Shown in pieces: positions 15,214 through 24,454 of a DNA stretch of 64,000 nt. The notes beneath the pieces were generated by a model, which saw only the letters and a program-made list of their open reading frames with translations, was not told the DNA's origin and made no database searches. Source of the DNA: a virus; the IMG/VR virus record IMGVR_UViG_3300032883_000188, positions 17,807 to 81,806 of that record; one strand, written 5' to 3'. Each line of letters opens with the position of its first letter. Position 1 is the first letter of the stretch. Made by a program: the position numbers and the translations under genes.

Positions 15214-18200
15214 TTAGTTAACGTACTGGTTGGTCGCTCTGGTTACGCCTCTTTTGCGAAACGTATCATTCATTTTTTCCATCAACTTGTCTGCAATACG
15301 CTCAATATCGGGTATAACATTCTTGTCCAGATTACCCATTACCGTGATTGGCATGGAAACACTTGCGTTACCCATGCTCCCACTCTTGTTCAAGTTATTT
15401 AGTGCGGATAGACCAATGGAATCTACGATGTTTTTCCTTAGAACGAATTCTCCGGGCATCAACATAGTATTAACAGAATCTTGATTAGGAATACCACCTG
15501 TAATTAAACCGCCCTCGGCTACTGGCGTAGCTATTGGTCTCATCGGTGTTGCTTTTTTACGTCTACTTACAGTTATAGTACCGTCAGACCAAGCAGTATC
15601 ACTTATTTCATATGTCTTATCGGTGGGGTCTGTTCTCCATGCTGATATGCTCATTGGTGTTCTTTGAGTCTTTTGAGTAGTACCACCACCAACACTTCCC
15701 CCTACACCCCCTTTGTTACCCATTTTATCTAGAATTTCTTTTAAGGCTTCTCTAAGCTTTTCTATGAATTTGTCAATCAAGTCTATTTGAGCATTTATCA
15801 TGTCTTCATAGATTCTATATTCTTTATCCAAGGCTTCAACTTGAAGGTTGTAGCTTCTGTCGGCTTGGGTTTTTTCCAAGTCCGCCTGTGCTTTATCCAA
15901 ATTTTCCTGTAATTGCAAGCGCTTTGCCTGTGCTTCTTCGCTGTTGTCGAGTGAAATGGCAAGTAATTCAGCTTGTATCTTGGAAACACTTTTCTGTTTA
16001 TCACGCAGGGTATCTTGATAATCAGATTCGTCTTTCATAGCCTTTAAGATGGCTTTACGAGCATCGATGATTTTCTTAAAGCCTTCCAGTTTATCTTTTA
16101 AGGCTTTCTTTTCGTTTTCGGCATCTTTTATTTTCAGGTCATATTCGTCTTGAATCTTTTTTCTAGCCGCATCTGCACCGCCTCCGCCCCCACCCCCACT
16201 AGCAGAAGCTTTCCCAAGAGAATTCAATTGAGCTACAAGTGCTTGTATTTGCAACACTTGCGCGTGAGTCATTCTTGAGCCTACGGCTTCAATTTCCGCA
16301 AACACATACAAACCATTGGCGGCTACTTTAAGAGCACCAACAAGATTATAAAGAGCAAGTTGATGATTTATTAATTCTATCAGATGGGTCTTTGCGGATT
16401 GTGTATCAAAAATAAAAGCATCTCCAACCATGGTTATATATTGTGCCAGTTGAGGATATTTACTAATAAGGTTATTAACAGTATCCGCGGTTATTGAATT
16501 GTTCTTTGCTTGCTCTATTGCCGCATTATTTATAGCATCGAATTCAGAGTTAAGTTCATCAAATGTTGGAATTGCCGAAGCAACACTATTGTTTAAATTA
16601 ATAACAGCATTGGCGGCGCGCATTTGAGCATCTGTCAAATCATTAGCACCAAATATCATATTCATTAATGTTTCTGAATATGATGATGCAGATTCATTTC
16701 CTATTTCCCATTTACCGTTTACATTGTCTATTCTTACGCCCAATACTTCCCAATCTTCTATTTCTTTTGAAGTAATAGTTCCCTTGCTAATTTTATCCTG
16801 TAAATCCCTAAAGTCTTTCCAAGCCGCTTGCAGTTTTGCCATACCAACAGCAAAACCAGATGGGTCAAGCGTTGGCTTTATTACTGGTTGAGCGCCAAAT
16901 TCTGCTTCTCTTGCCTTAGCATACAAATTGTAAAGATTTTCAGTATTTGTTTTTGTTGCCTCATCCCACATGCTCTTATAGAAATCTGAAAATTCCTTTT
17001 TCAAATCAGGGTCTACAAGTTTAGCCATAAAAGCTTTTTGGGCTTCCATACCCATATTGCTAAAATCAACTTTTGCCTTTGCAATAGCTTCTCTGTACTC
17101 TGCTTCTTCCATTGGGGTAAGTTTATTTTTTGAAACCCAACCTGTTCCACCGCTCTTCCCCCCGGGTTTGTTAAGAGTATATTTTGCTTCATTAAGAGCC
17201 TGTGCTTCCAAATTATAGGCTTCTTTATTTTGTAAATCTAGAAGCGCTTTCTTCGCATCTATTTCCTCTAAAATTGCTTGCGTTTGGGCTTTTATACTAT
17301 CGGTACTGGTGATTATGAAGTTTCCATAAGTGTCATAATAACCTATCAACCCCGGCAAGATTGATTTTAATTGATTTTGAACATCAGTTAGTCTTTGTGT
17401 TTCGTCCGCTGTTTTCTTTGTATTTGCGCTTAAAGTTTTAAACTCTTCTGAAAGATTATAAATACTTTTTTTGTTTGCATAAAGGTCGTCAAGCACTGTT
17501 TTAGTATCTTTTATTTCGCCCTGTATATCAACTAATTCTTCTTTTGCACTTTTTGTATTTATTATAAATAATGCAAGAGCACCAATCGCTAAGGAAAGAA
17601 CTAGTCCTATTCCTCCTGCGCTTGTAAGAAAAGCGAGTACTGATGCTGTAACCGTATCTATTGCCCCGGCTGTTATCCATAAAGCCGCATCTAAAACTGA
17701 AAGTCCTGCGGCATCAGCCAGTGCCGCCGTAACCATACCCACAAAACTAATAATAAGTTTTCCAACCTGTTCTCTATAAAGTATTGTAATAGCAACCCCT
17801 AATGCTATTATAACAGCCTTTAATCCACCAATCTTTGTTATCCAGTTAACGATAGATGCCAAAGTATTATTAAGGGTTATAATTAAACCATTAAAATCTT
17901 TTCCGCTTTGTACAAGTCCCTGAAAGGATGCCTTTAATCTGTTTTGTGAGGCTTCAACATTTCTCAAATAAATGGAATATCTATCCATTGCCAAACCAGC
18001 GGAATTAGCTTCTATTCCCTGTAACTTTAAAGCCATGTTCATGTTCTGCATGAGAACATTAAACATGTTACGCTGACGTACACCCGCGATTGCTTTACCA
18101 ATATTCGCCTGTTCTACTTCGTTAAGAGTATTCCATTTACCAGCAAGTTCTTCAAGCACTGCACTAAAATCTCTAAAAGAGACATCGCTATCACGTAATT

Positions 18201-19518
18201 TTATGTTTACTCTTGATAAAGCAATTTCAACATTGTTTATACCTGTTGCACCATCTAGACCGCCTTGCCTAATATCCTGCATACGGGTTAAAATGGTCTT
18301 CATTGCCTGACCGACCATTTCAGCATTCTGTCTGGTTACAGAAGATACAGTACCAATATAAGAAACAAGTTTATCAAAAGATACGCCTACTTCGGATGCG
18401 GCGGCGGCAGAATATCTCAACGCCGTTGCCAATTCACCAGCACTGGTGGCGCTTTGGTTGTCTACTGCTACCAGTTTGTCAACCACAACGGCGGCTTCAT
18501 CTACACTCATTGCATAAGAGTTAATTGTTGAAGTTAAATAGTTGGTTGCGTCTGCTGAACTTAATGCGCCAAGTTTAGAAAGCATTAGAGATGCTTGTAA
18601 TAGTTTTTGGGTTTCTGCAATAGTTCTACCCTGTCTTAACCACTCTACACTTCCCTGCGCAACTTCAAGAGTCGTAACACCCATTTGCTGTGCTAATACA
18701 TTAAAAGATTGTGCCAAAGAATAAATTTGTTCCGGGGTTTGTGCTCCTGCTACTTGCAATACTTGAATCTTTACCATTTCTTTGTTAAGTTCAATGGTAT
18801 ATTGTATAGCATCATTTAATAATTTTTGTGCTTCTCTTACTACACCTAAAGAAAGACTATAAGAGATAGTCTGCATAAAAGCGCGCTGAATGTTAGCCGC
18901 CCAACTTTGCATGGCGGTAGCCGCTCTTTTAGTAACAGATGTAGTGGCTTCAAACTCTCCGTTTAATTTCTGAATACTAGGTATAAGTTTTTGCGCCGCG
19001 GCTGTTTGTCCGGTTTCTGCAAGTTGTTTGTAAAGATTTATCTCATTCATCAAAGCAGTGGCGCTTCCCTGAATGGCTTTCTTTTCGGTCTCTCCCATGC
19101 TTTGTGCACGGTTAGCCCAATCTGCCGCTTTCTTACCCATGGCGTCAAACTGCGTTATGTTCTTGGTGATGCCAGTTAAAGTATTGTCAATATTCTTGCT
19201 GAATGTACCAACTTCGCCAGTTGCACCTTTAAAACTACCACTCAAACCAACTATTTCTACTTTTAATTGTCCGGTAGCTGTTTCCATTAGTTGTAGTTTT
19301 GTGGTTACACCTGTTAATACTCCGCCCTCCGCCTTGACAGAAGTATTAAAAGCATCAAGTGCTTTTTGAGCGGCGCTTGTATCAACACCAGAAAGTGCCT
19401 TTACACCACCAAGATTGAGGGGATTATTCTTTAAATCACCGGAGAAAACCTTAAGGCTCTCTGTCAGTGATTTGGTATCAGCTTTAAAACCTACATTAAA
19501 GGTAAACGCATTTGCCAT
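15214..19518 (-). CDS. tail tape measure protein
   Basis: A 1434-residue protein. Residues ~210-520 match the TP901-type tape-measure core (AIQYTIELNKEMVKIQVLQV, EVAQGSVEWLRQGRTIAETQ, ALRYSAAAASEVGVSFDKL, AMKTILTRMQDI). Hydrophobic segments around 570-680 (ALGVAITILY, GGIGLVLSLAIGALALFII) are the membrane-insertion region. A long coiled coil lies near 1120-1260, after a glycine run, and a short globular end follows. The family sets tail length at roughly 0.15 nm per residue, implying a tail near 200 nm. AGGAGGTTAT precedes the ATG. No lytic transglycosylase domain is visible. Confidence 0.92.
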   Translation of the reverse strand: MANAFTFNVGFKADTKSLTESLKVFSGDLKNNPLNLGGVKALSGVDTSAAQKALDAFNTSVKAEGGVLTGVTTKLQLMETATGQLKVEIVGLSGSFKGATGEVGTFSKNIDNTLTGITKNITQFDAMGKKAADWANRAQSMGETEKKAIQGSATALMNEINLYKQLAETGQTAAAQKLIPSIQKLNGEFEATTSVTKRAATAMQSWAANIQRAFMQTISYSLSLGVVREAQKLLNDAIQYTIELNKEMVKIQVLQVAGAQTPEQIYSLAQSFNVLAQQMGVTTLEVAQGSVEWLRQGRTIAETQKLLQASLMLSKLGALSSADATNYLTSTINSYAMSVDEAAVVVDKLVAVDNQSATSAGELATALRYSAAAASEVGVSFDKLVSYIGTVSSVTRQNAEMVGQAMKTILTRMQDIRQGGLDGATGINNVEIALSRVNIKLRDSDVSFRDFSAVLEELAGKWNTLNEVEQANIGKAIAGVRQRNMFNVLMQNMNMALKLQGIEANSAGLAMDRYSIYLRNVEASQNRLKASFQGLVQSGKDFNGLIITLNNTLASIVNWITKIGGLKAVIIALGVAITILYREQVGKLIISFVGMVTAALADAAGLSVLDAALWITAGAIDTVTASVLAFLTSAGGIGLVLSLAIGALALFIINTKSAKEELVDIQGEIKDTKTVLDDLYANKKSIYNLSEEFKTLSANTKKTADETQRLTDVQNQLKSILPGLIGYYDTYGNFIITSTDSIKAQTQAILEEIDAKKALLDLQNKEAYNLEAQALNEAKYTLNKPGGKSGGTGWVSKNKLTPMEEAEYREAIAKAKVDFSNMGMEAQKAFMAKLVDPDLKKEFSDFYKSMWDEATKTNTENLYNLYAKAREAEFGAQPVIKPTLDPSGFAVGMAKLQAAWKDFRDLQDKISKGTITSKEIEDWEVLGVRIDNVNGKWEIGNESASSYSETLMNMIFGANDLTDAQMRAANAVINLNNSVASAIPTFDELNSEFDAINNAAIEQAKNNSITADTVNNLISKYPQLAQYITMVGDAFIFDTQSAKTHLIELINHQLALYNLVGALKVAANGLYVFAEIEAVGSRMTHAQVLQIQALVAQLNSLGKASASGGGGGGGADAARKKIQDEYDLKIKDAENEKKALKDKLEGFKKIIDARKAILKAMKDESDYQDTLRDKQKSVSKIQAELLAISLDNSEEAQAKRLQLQENLDKAQADLEKTQADRSYNLQVEALDKEYRIYEDMINAQIDLIDKFIEKLREALKEILDKMGNKGGVGGSVGGGTTQKTQRTPMSISAWRTDPTDKTYEISDTAWSDGTITVSRRKKATPMRPIATPVAEGGLITGGIPNQDSVNTMLMPGEFVLRKNIVDSIGLSALNNLNKSGSMGNASVSMPITVMGNLDKNVIPDIERIADKLMEKMNDTFRKRGVTRATNQYVN

Positions 19519-19537
19519 ATAACCTCCTCAACTCAAA

Positions 19538-20536
19538 CTATATTTTCAAATTTTCTAATTCCTTGTATGTCCTGTCCTTCGCGGAAGAATCATCATAAAC
19601 CGAAACCATGCTTAAATCTGACCACCCGAATATTTCCTTAATAAGAACGTGGGGTATATTCTGCTTGGAAAGCAGAGTGGTCAGATAATGTCTTAGCGCA
19701 TGAGTATAAAATGGGACTTTTAAGCGCTTTTCAAACGCTCTTACCCACCCGCGCACGGTTGCGCCAGTAGCCGGAGTGCCATTCAGTTTAACAAAAAGAA
19801 AGTTATGATTTAACTTCTTGGCTTTTAAAAGTTTGGCACGCTCGAGTAACCACGCCTTGTAATAAGGCAGGAATTTTTCAGCCAGTATATACTTGTAAAG
19901 AAGTTTACCCGCTTTACCCCTGCCCTTGGTCTTTAACTGGCGGGTTGTTTCCAAGAACAACGTACCAAAAGCAGTCCTGTTTTCGTCTATCATGTCTGTT
20001 TCGAAGATTAGTAATTCTGAAAACCTAGCCCCACTACAAATCGCCAGTGCCAGCCAACAAGCCTGTTGCTTGTTGTGCTTTGACAGATATTTAAGAAGAC
20101 TTTCAATTTGCTCGGCTGTCAGAATGGTTTTCTCTCTGCGCATCTCTTTTGGAGTAGATTCGACTACACGCAGAATAACATTGCGGAAAGTTGGGTATTC
20201 TTCATCGTAAAATTTTTCAATAAATGTTGACAGAGATGATAACACACTGCGCATATTATTTAACTTGGAAGAACCAACCCGTAATTCATCAACGGCAAAA
20301 CTAAAGAAGTCTGCAAATTCCAACTTCTTGATATCTACAAAGAACTTGTTCTCGTTGTGTAACAAGTTCCACGTAAAGAACATTTTTAGATTGGATTCGT
20401 AGACCACAATGGTTTTGTCGCTTGTGCGGGTGGATTTCTCTTTTAGAAATCTTTGCATCAAGTCGATATTCTTTGGGTTTATCTGTTTAGTCAATTCGTC
20501 CGAAGTTATCTTGTTACGAAAAGTTATTCTTGGCAT
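19538..20536 (-). CDS. tyrosine recombinase / integrase
   Basis: A 332-residue tyrosine recombinase with an N-terminal SAM-like core-binding domain (~25-120) and a catalytic domain carrying R171 (SGARFSEL), a lysine in the KTKGRGKAGK hairpin, H279/R282 (HALRHYLTT), tryptophan in GWSD at the usual fifth position, and the nucleophile Y314 (SVYDDSS). It would cut and rejoin DNA at specific sites. Its location inside the tail cluster, directly after RuvC (overlap 23 bases) and before the tape measure, is unusual for a phage integrase. It might act in lysogeny, in resolution of genome multimers, or as a passenger gene. No attachment site was identified. Confidence 0.88.
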   Translation of the reverse strand: MPRITFRNKITSDELTKQINPKNIDLMQRFLKEKSTRTSDKTIVVYESNLKMFFTWNLLHNENKFFVDIKKLEFADFFSFAVDELRVGSSKLNNMRSVLSSLSTFIEKFYDEEYPTFRNVILRVVESTPKEMRREKTILTAEQIESLLKYLSKHNKQQACWLALAICSGARFSELLIFETDMIDENRTAFGTLFLETTRQLKTKGRGKAGKLLYKYILAEKFLPYYKAWLLERAKLLKAKKLNHNFLFVKLNGTPATGATVRGWVRAFEKRLKVPFYTHALRHYLTTLLSKQNIPHVLIKEIFGWSDLSMVSVYDDSSAKDRTYKELENLKI

Positions 20537-20999
20537 TATGATAACCCCCTGTAAATTTAAAATAAGTTATACCAACCGCAAAGGCGTCTGATTCATCAAA
20601 ACTATTAAATTTAATATCAGGATTTTCTTTTAGAATGACATTTCTTAGTTCTTCCTTACTCATATTACCCTTTCCACCAACAACTTTTTTAACCGTAGTA
20701 GCCGGATAATATATTTGTTCATAATTACAAAAAATATAATTTGCAATGCCGTGTACTCTGAATATTGCCTGAGTGCTTTTATTATATAGGGTAAAACCCT
20801 GCTCGATAACAATTACCTCAGGCGTGTATTTTTTAATTAATCTAATAAATTCTTTACCAATCATTCTAAGTTTCAGCTTGGATTCATCCTCGCTTTTCGT
20901 GTCTATGGTTATCGCTTCTACGAATTTACCATCATTGGTAAAAATACAAACACCTGTGGAATTAAGGGATAAGTCAAGTGCGTAAACGTATGTTTCCAT
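20514..20999 (-). CDS. RuvC-like Holliday junction resolvase
   Basis: A 161-residue RNase-H-fold nuclease. I chose the inner ATG because GGGAG is well placed for it; an in-frame ATG four codons upstream is possible. Catalytic acids are D9 (ALDLSLNSTG), E66 (VIVIEQGF) and D135/D138 (DESDAF). The segment YYPATTVKKVVGGKGNMSKEE is the typical DNA-binding loop of RuvC-like proteins (the family motif K..vtG.G.a.K). It would resolve branched DNA before packaging. It overlaps the recombinase gene and follows a terminator hairpin, so resolvase and recombinase may form their own transcript. Confidence 0.85.
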   Translation of the reverse strand: METYVYALDLSLNSTGVCIFTNDGKFVEAITIDTKSEDESKLKLRMIGKEFIRLIKKYTPEVIVIEQGFTLYNKSTQAIFRVHGIANYIFCNYEQIYYPATTVKKVVGGKGNMSKEELRNVILKENPDIKFNSFDESDAFAVGITYFKFTGGYHNAKNNFS

Positions 21000-21011
21000 G
21001 TGTGCTCCCAT

Positions 21012-21048
21012 AAAAGGAAGGGTGAGGCGTTTTGCCCCACCCTTCCAA
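21012..21048 (-). terminator. intrinsic terminator after small membrane protein
   Basis: Minus-strand hairpin GGAAGGGTGGGGC / CGCCTCACCCTTCC with an AAAA loop, followed by TTTTAT. It separates the small membrane protein gene from the RuvC-recombinase pair. Confidence 0.75.
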
Positions 21049-21053
21049 ATTAT

Positions 21054-21263
21054 TTATTTTTTCAATGCGTCTTTAAGACCGGAAACAACAGCTTTTGCCG
21101 CCTCTTCAACGGTTAAAGAACCGATTACCACAAGCAGGATAGCATCGATGGCTACCCAAATATCCTGCGGTACTTTGAAGTAATTAAGCACAAGCGTCTG
21201 TAGCAGAGCTACAACTGCCAGCCAAAAAGTTCTATTCTTAAGTAATGCTAAAATTCCACTCAT
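21054..21263 (-). CDS. small two-helix membrane protein (holin-like)
   Basis: A 69-residue protein: first membrane helix FWLAVVALLQTLVLNYF, short turn with the VPQDIW element, second helix AIDAILLVVIGSLTV, and a basic amphipathic tail EAAKAVVSGLKDALKK. Size and topology are those of small phage holins that line up with endolysins. It is isolated in the tail region, ahead of a strong terminator, with AAAAGGAGA before the ATG. It may alternatively be a membrane protein unrelated to lysis. Confidence 0.6.
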   Translation of the reverse strand: MSGILALLKNRTFWLAVVALLQTLVLNYFKVPQDIWVAIDAILLVVIGSLTVEEAAKAVVSGLKDALKK

Positions 21264-21279
21264 TTTTTATTTCTCCTTT

Positions 21280-22209
21280 TTATGATATTACATCAAAACC
21301 GAATTCTGTTTTTCCTGAAATAAAAGCTAACTTCATTTCCTTCATTAATTTCCAAAAGTTAGCTCTTTCCCCGGCATTTGTTTTTATGTCGTTTAACAAA
21401 TCGAGATGATATAGATATAGTTTTGCAAATTTATATATATCGTTTATTTTTACTATACTTATTTTTACAGTAAAGGCTTTTTTTAATTCTTTTTTGTTCC
21501 ATTCTCCGCTATCAGACCAGACAACATTGTCATACATTTTTCCGTAAATCATATCATATAATTTTTGTAAAATTAAAACCATATGTAAAGTAATCTCTTT
21601 AAACCCCATATGTATAACACCATTACCCATAACAGGTTCTATTTTAAAAAACAAAAAGTTTTGCATTTTTATTACCATTTTATATAAAGAAATAAGTTTT
21701 TTAATTGCGGCTTTGTCTCCTATTGTTTCGGTTTCTGAAAAATTATATACCGTAACACCACCAACAGAAAGAATATCTTTTTTACCAGAGTGAACTTTAA
21801 TTTCTGTTGATATTGCTAATAAGTCAGCCATCGGGTTTGTGCTTTTTTCCAAGCCAAACAATTTTGCTTCTATAAATTCCCCATACCAACCGCCCATTGC
21901 TCTTGCGTCATGTATGTTTTTAAATTGAGATGTTTCTACATCTATGTAAGATTTTTCAATCATTTCATTCAAAAGGTCAACCGACATAGCCGCCGCAATA
22001 TTTTCTTTTACATAATTTATTATAATTTCTTTTTTATCAAGATACATTTTTTGAAATTCATTTCCGGGGGTAAACTTTTTTCCGTCTGCATCTTGAAGTA
22101 ATGTTGCCGCCTGTTCTTTTATCTTTTTATCAAGCCATTGCTCCAACTCGGGGAGGGTCATGGTTTGTCCGGTCTCTTCGTTGGTTACTGTTATATCGTT
22201 ATAGGGCAT
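21280..22209 (-). CDS. MutH/Sau3AI-like PD-(D/E)XK nuclease (putative)
   Basis: A 309-residue protein. Residues 100-145 follow the MutH/Sau3AI pattern: GGWYGEFIEAKLFG (107-119; helix with E114), then D129 (PMADLLAI) and the E136xK138 pair (STEIKV). The rest lacks recognised domains but shows a basic helical half. MutH-like enzymes nick or cut GATC-type sites; related proteins are type II restriction enzymes or stand-alone phage nucleases. No methyltransferase partner is adjacent. It sits between the zinc-ribbon and membrane-protein genes of the tail cluster, a position often taken by mobile nucleases. Family assignment is my motif reading, not a search result. Confidence 0.5.
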   Translation of the reverse strand: MPYNDITVTNEETGQTMTLPELEQWLDKKIKEQAATLLQDADGKKFTPGNEFQKMYLDKKEIIINYVKENIAAAMSVDLLNEMIEKSYIDVETSQFKNIHDARAMGGWYGEFIEAKLFGLEKSTNPMADLLAISTEIKVHSGKKDILSVGGVTVYNFSETETIGDKAAIKKLISLYKMVIKMQNFLFFKIEPVMGNGVIHMGFKEITLHMVLILQKLYDMIYGKMYDNVVWSDSGEWNKKELKKAFTVKISIVKINDIYKFAKLYLYHLDLLNDIKTNAGERANFWKLMKEMKLAFISGKTEFGFDVIS

Positions 22210-22226
22210 AATCCCTCCTTACAAGG

Positions 22227-22433
22227 TTAAATCTCTTCTTCTTTTCTGCGTCTCCTCTTTTGTTCCACTTCCCGCTCATACTCACAGTTCTTGTTCGAAC
22301 AGGAGATATGCTCCTTGGGAGTGGTAACCCGTATTCCATCGATTAATGTTACGATGTCCAGCACCCTTACTTGTAGTACTTTCCCGCATTCAGGACAGCG
22401 CTCTTTCAGGGTGTGTTTCAACCTGCCAATCAT
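22227..22433 (-). CDS. small zinc-ribbon protein
   Basis: A 68-residue protein with CPEC (residues 13-16) and CSNKNC (45-50) knuckles, which would form a zinc ribbon, and a strongly basic/acidic tail (REVEQKRRRRKEEEI). It follows the candidate tail assembly chaperone gene with a 2-base gap and is translated from its own ATG. Likely nucleic-acid binding; it may act in regulation of late genes. No specific family recognised. Confidence 0.55.
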   Translation of the reverse strand: MIGRLKHTLKERCPECGKVLQVRVLDIVTLIDGIRVTTPKEHISCSNKNCEYEREVEQKRRRRKEEEI

Positions 22434-22435
22434 GG

Positions 22436-22972
22436 TTACGCTGTACCCTTAATGGCATCCTGCAAAATAGAAGAATTCTCGATTTTTTCGGCAAGTTCCT
22501 TGGTGTTCTTTTGAAGCGTTTCAATTTGCTCCGGGCTGACATTGGCAACCTTGTCCAGCAAGTCCTGCAATTTCTCAATGAAATTGGTAAGAACTGCGCC
22601 AGCAGTCTTTTGTGCCTTGACCTCATCAATAACATATCTCAGTTTTTGCATGAAAGCGCCATAATTTACAATGCGAGAAGTTATTGCGTCTACAAAATCA
22701 GGGTCAGCATAGAGTTCTTTATCGAGACTTTCCACTTCCAAATTTGTATTGGCTTGAAAGATATAGTTCAAAAGTTCGAACTGCGCCTCAAAGTATGCAT
22801 ACTTAGAACCGGAAACAACCCCATCCACGGTTTCGAAGTAGGTTGTCAAGTAATGATTTACCAGAAACGCCTGTTCTGCCATGGTCAAGAAGGGGTCTAT
22901 TTCAATCTCAACACCCTTATAAACCGCCCTTATCTTTTCCATGGGCTTGTATTCGAATTTAACCTTATCCAT
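22436..22972 (-). CDS. hypothetical protein, candidate tail assembly chaperone
   Basis: A 178-residue protein; the inner ATG is chosen because GGAGATTCAA fits it better than the upstream ATG. It contains VEIEIDPFLTMAEQAFLVNHYL, a pattern found in small phage proteins encoded between the tail tube and tape measure genes, and a helical acidic C-terminal half (NFIEKLQDLLDKVANVSPEQIE). Position fits a tail assembly chaperone (gpG/gpT role). No obvious slippery frameshift site or overlapping extension frame was noted. Function by position only. Confidence 0.5.
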   Translation of the reverse strand: MDKVKFEYKPMEKIRAVYKGVEIEIDPFLTMAEQAFLVNHYLTTYFETVDGVVSGSKYAYFEAQFELLNYIFQANTNLEVESLDKELYADPDFVDAITSRIVNYGAFMQKLRYVIDEVKAQKTAGAVLTNFIEKLQDLLDKVANVSPEQIETLQKNTKELAEKIENSSILQDAIKGTA

Positions 22973-22995
22973 TTGAATCTCCATATTGGGAATTA

Positions 22996-23036
22996 AAAAA
23001 GTACACCGCTGTCTTTAGACAACGGTGTACTTATTG
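22996..23036 (-). terminator. intrinsic terminator
   Basis: Minus-strand hairpin with 10-bp outer stem AAGTACACCG / CGGTGTACTT and an inner TGTC/GACA extension, followed by TTTTTTAATT. It lies just after the stop of the 78-residue protein gene and upstream of the candidate chaperone gene. Confidence 0.8.
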
Positions 23037-23037
23037 T

Positions 23038-23274
23038 TTATAAAGGGATAATATCCCCTATTTTTGCTTTCTTGTTTTCTTCGGTAATGCCAACTCTGTA
23101 GCCATTACCATTGCTGTCCACCAGATACAGGTGTCCCTTTGCAATACTGTAAACTTTCGCCTCTAGTTTTTTGGAGGCGGGTTTACTCCTGACGGGTTCT
23201 TGTACGGGTTTGTCCTCTTCTTTGAGAACATCCTCGTCCTCGAAAATATTCATTTCGTCTTTCTTTTTAGCCAC
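23038..23274 (-). CDS. small protein with charged head and SH3-like tail
   Basis: A 78-residue protein starting at GTG (GGAGGTAAAAA upstream). The first 35 residues are highly charged (MAKKKDEMNIFEDEDVLKEE) and probably disordered. The rest (AKVYSIAKGHLYLVDSNGNG, GITEENKKAKIGDIIPL) looks like a small beta barrel. It lies between the tail tube gene hairpin and a strong terminator. It could be a structural minor protein; function unknown. Confidence 0.5.
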   Translation of the reverse strand: MAKKKDEMNIFEDEDVLKEEDKPVQEPVRSKPASKKLEAKVYSIAKGHLYLVDSNGNGYRVGITEENKKAKIGDIIPL

Positions 23275-23293
23275 TTTTTACCTCCAAACAAGA

Positions 23294-23311
23294 GGGCGGG
23301 TTACCCCGCCC
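23294..23311 (-). repeat. intergenic GC hairpin after tail tube gene
   Basis: Perfect stem GGGCGGG / CCCGCCC with a 4-base loop. It directly follows the major tail protein stop. The same 18-base hairpin occurs at 27626-27643. The U-tract is weak, so it may be a partial terminator or an mRNA 3'-end stabiliser. Confidence 0.6.
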
Positions 23312-23323
23312 AATTTTAGATTG

Positions 23324-24439
23324 TTATGGTACTACTGTTACAGTAACGAATGTGTCAATTCCGGTATTGCCGTGGATTTTTGCACTGAATTGTGCTGTAC
23401 CCGTTTGTAATGCCGCAGTGATGACACCCGTGGTTGCATTGATGGTTGTGCCTGTAGCAGTTGGAGAACCAACCAAGGCAAAGTCAATTTCACCACCATA
23501 AGGGGCTTTGAAAGCCGCACCTGATGTTGGAACTGCATAAACGTTCAGGGTAGAGTTAGTGCTCTTTGGCATACTGAAATCACCGCCAATTACGCTCAAA
23601 CCGATAACATTATCGTACCAGTTGGCGGCTGAGATGACTTCAATAATCTTGGCGTAGTAAGGCTCGTTCGCGCAAGCGTCCGTGCCGGGCGCGCCGTTAT
23701 AAGCCAATGCACTTGCGGTCAAAGGTGTGTTGGACACGCCATCAGACTTCATTGAGATAGTGAAAGCACCAGACAGGGTTACGGTTGGAGCAATAATCTG
23801 CACAACACCAATCTTGTTGGTGGTAACATCAGCAGAGTTCAACTGAGTTTCCATGACAAGTTTGATAACTTTTGGAATCATGTTGGCACTGACGGTTACG
23901 TAGCTTGCCGCAGACTTCAAAGCGTAATAGCGAACACAAACCTTATCTCCTGTTGTTACAGGGTCTTTACCACCACTAAGAACGTTAGGGGAAGTATCGG
24001 AAGTAAACGCCTTGGCTGTGAAAGTACCGGGATAAGTATAACCCGCGGCGGTAACAGCCCAACCCAAAATGGCAACTTTGCCATACTGTACAAGCGGAGT
24101 GTCGGTGACGTTGTTCAGAACAAACGGAGACGCGCCGCCACCGCTGGCAACTGTAACACTTTCTTCCTCATAAATATTAATACCTGTACCAACATCTGAA
24201 CCAATTGTTGCGCCCAACATCTGCAAGTTCCATTGGGTATCTGTCAGATTGAACTTCATTTCGCCAGTGTGGTAATAGACATATTGCAACTGATTACCAC
24301 GCCCACCACGTACAGGCGTAGAACCGAGAGTAACATCAATGGAGCTATCCAGCAATGTTTTCGCGGTGAATACAATAGCATCGTTATTGTCATAACCATA
24401 GACATTAGCGACACTTGTCAAGAATTTTCTTATAGCCAT
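23324..24439 (-). CDS. major tail (tube) protein with Ig-like C-terminal domain
   Basis: A 371-residue protein. The first ~290 residues resemble siphovirus tail tube proteins (YVYYHTGEMKFNLTDTQWNLQ, MIPKVIKLVMETQLNSAD, IGVVQIIAPTVTLSGAFTIS). The last ~80 residues (GGEIDFALVGSPTATGTTIN, GVITAALQTGTAQFSA) read as an immunoglobulin-like (BIG2) decoration domain. It is followed by a GC hairpin, as expected for a highly expressed gene, and precedes the chaperone and tape measure genes. Alternative: another tail component, but gene order favours the tube. Confidence 0.65.
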   Translation of the reverse strand: MAIRKFLTSVANVYGYDNNDAIVFTAKTLLDSSIDVTLGSTPVRGGRGNQLQYVYYHTGEMKFNLTDTQWNLQMLGATIGSDVGTGINIYEEESVTVASGGGASPFVLNNVTDTPLVQYGKVAILGWAVTAAGYTYPGTFTAKAFTSDTSPNVLSGGKDPVTTGDKVCVRYYALKSAASYVTVSANMIPKVIKLVMETQLNSADVTTNKIGVVQIIAPTVTLSGAFTISMKSDGVSNTPLTASALAYNGAPGTDACANEPYYAKIIEVISAANWYDNVIGLSVIGGDFSMPKSTNSTLNVYAVPTSGAAFKAPYGGEIDFALVGSPTATGTTINATTGVITAALQTGTAQFSAKIHGNTGIDTFVTVTVVP

Positions 24440-24454
24440 AAGATTTCAAACCTC

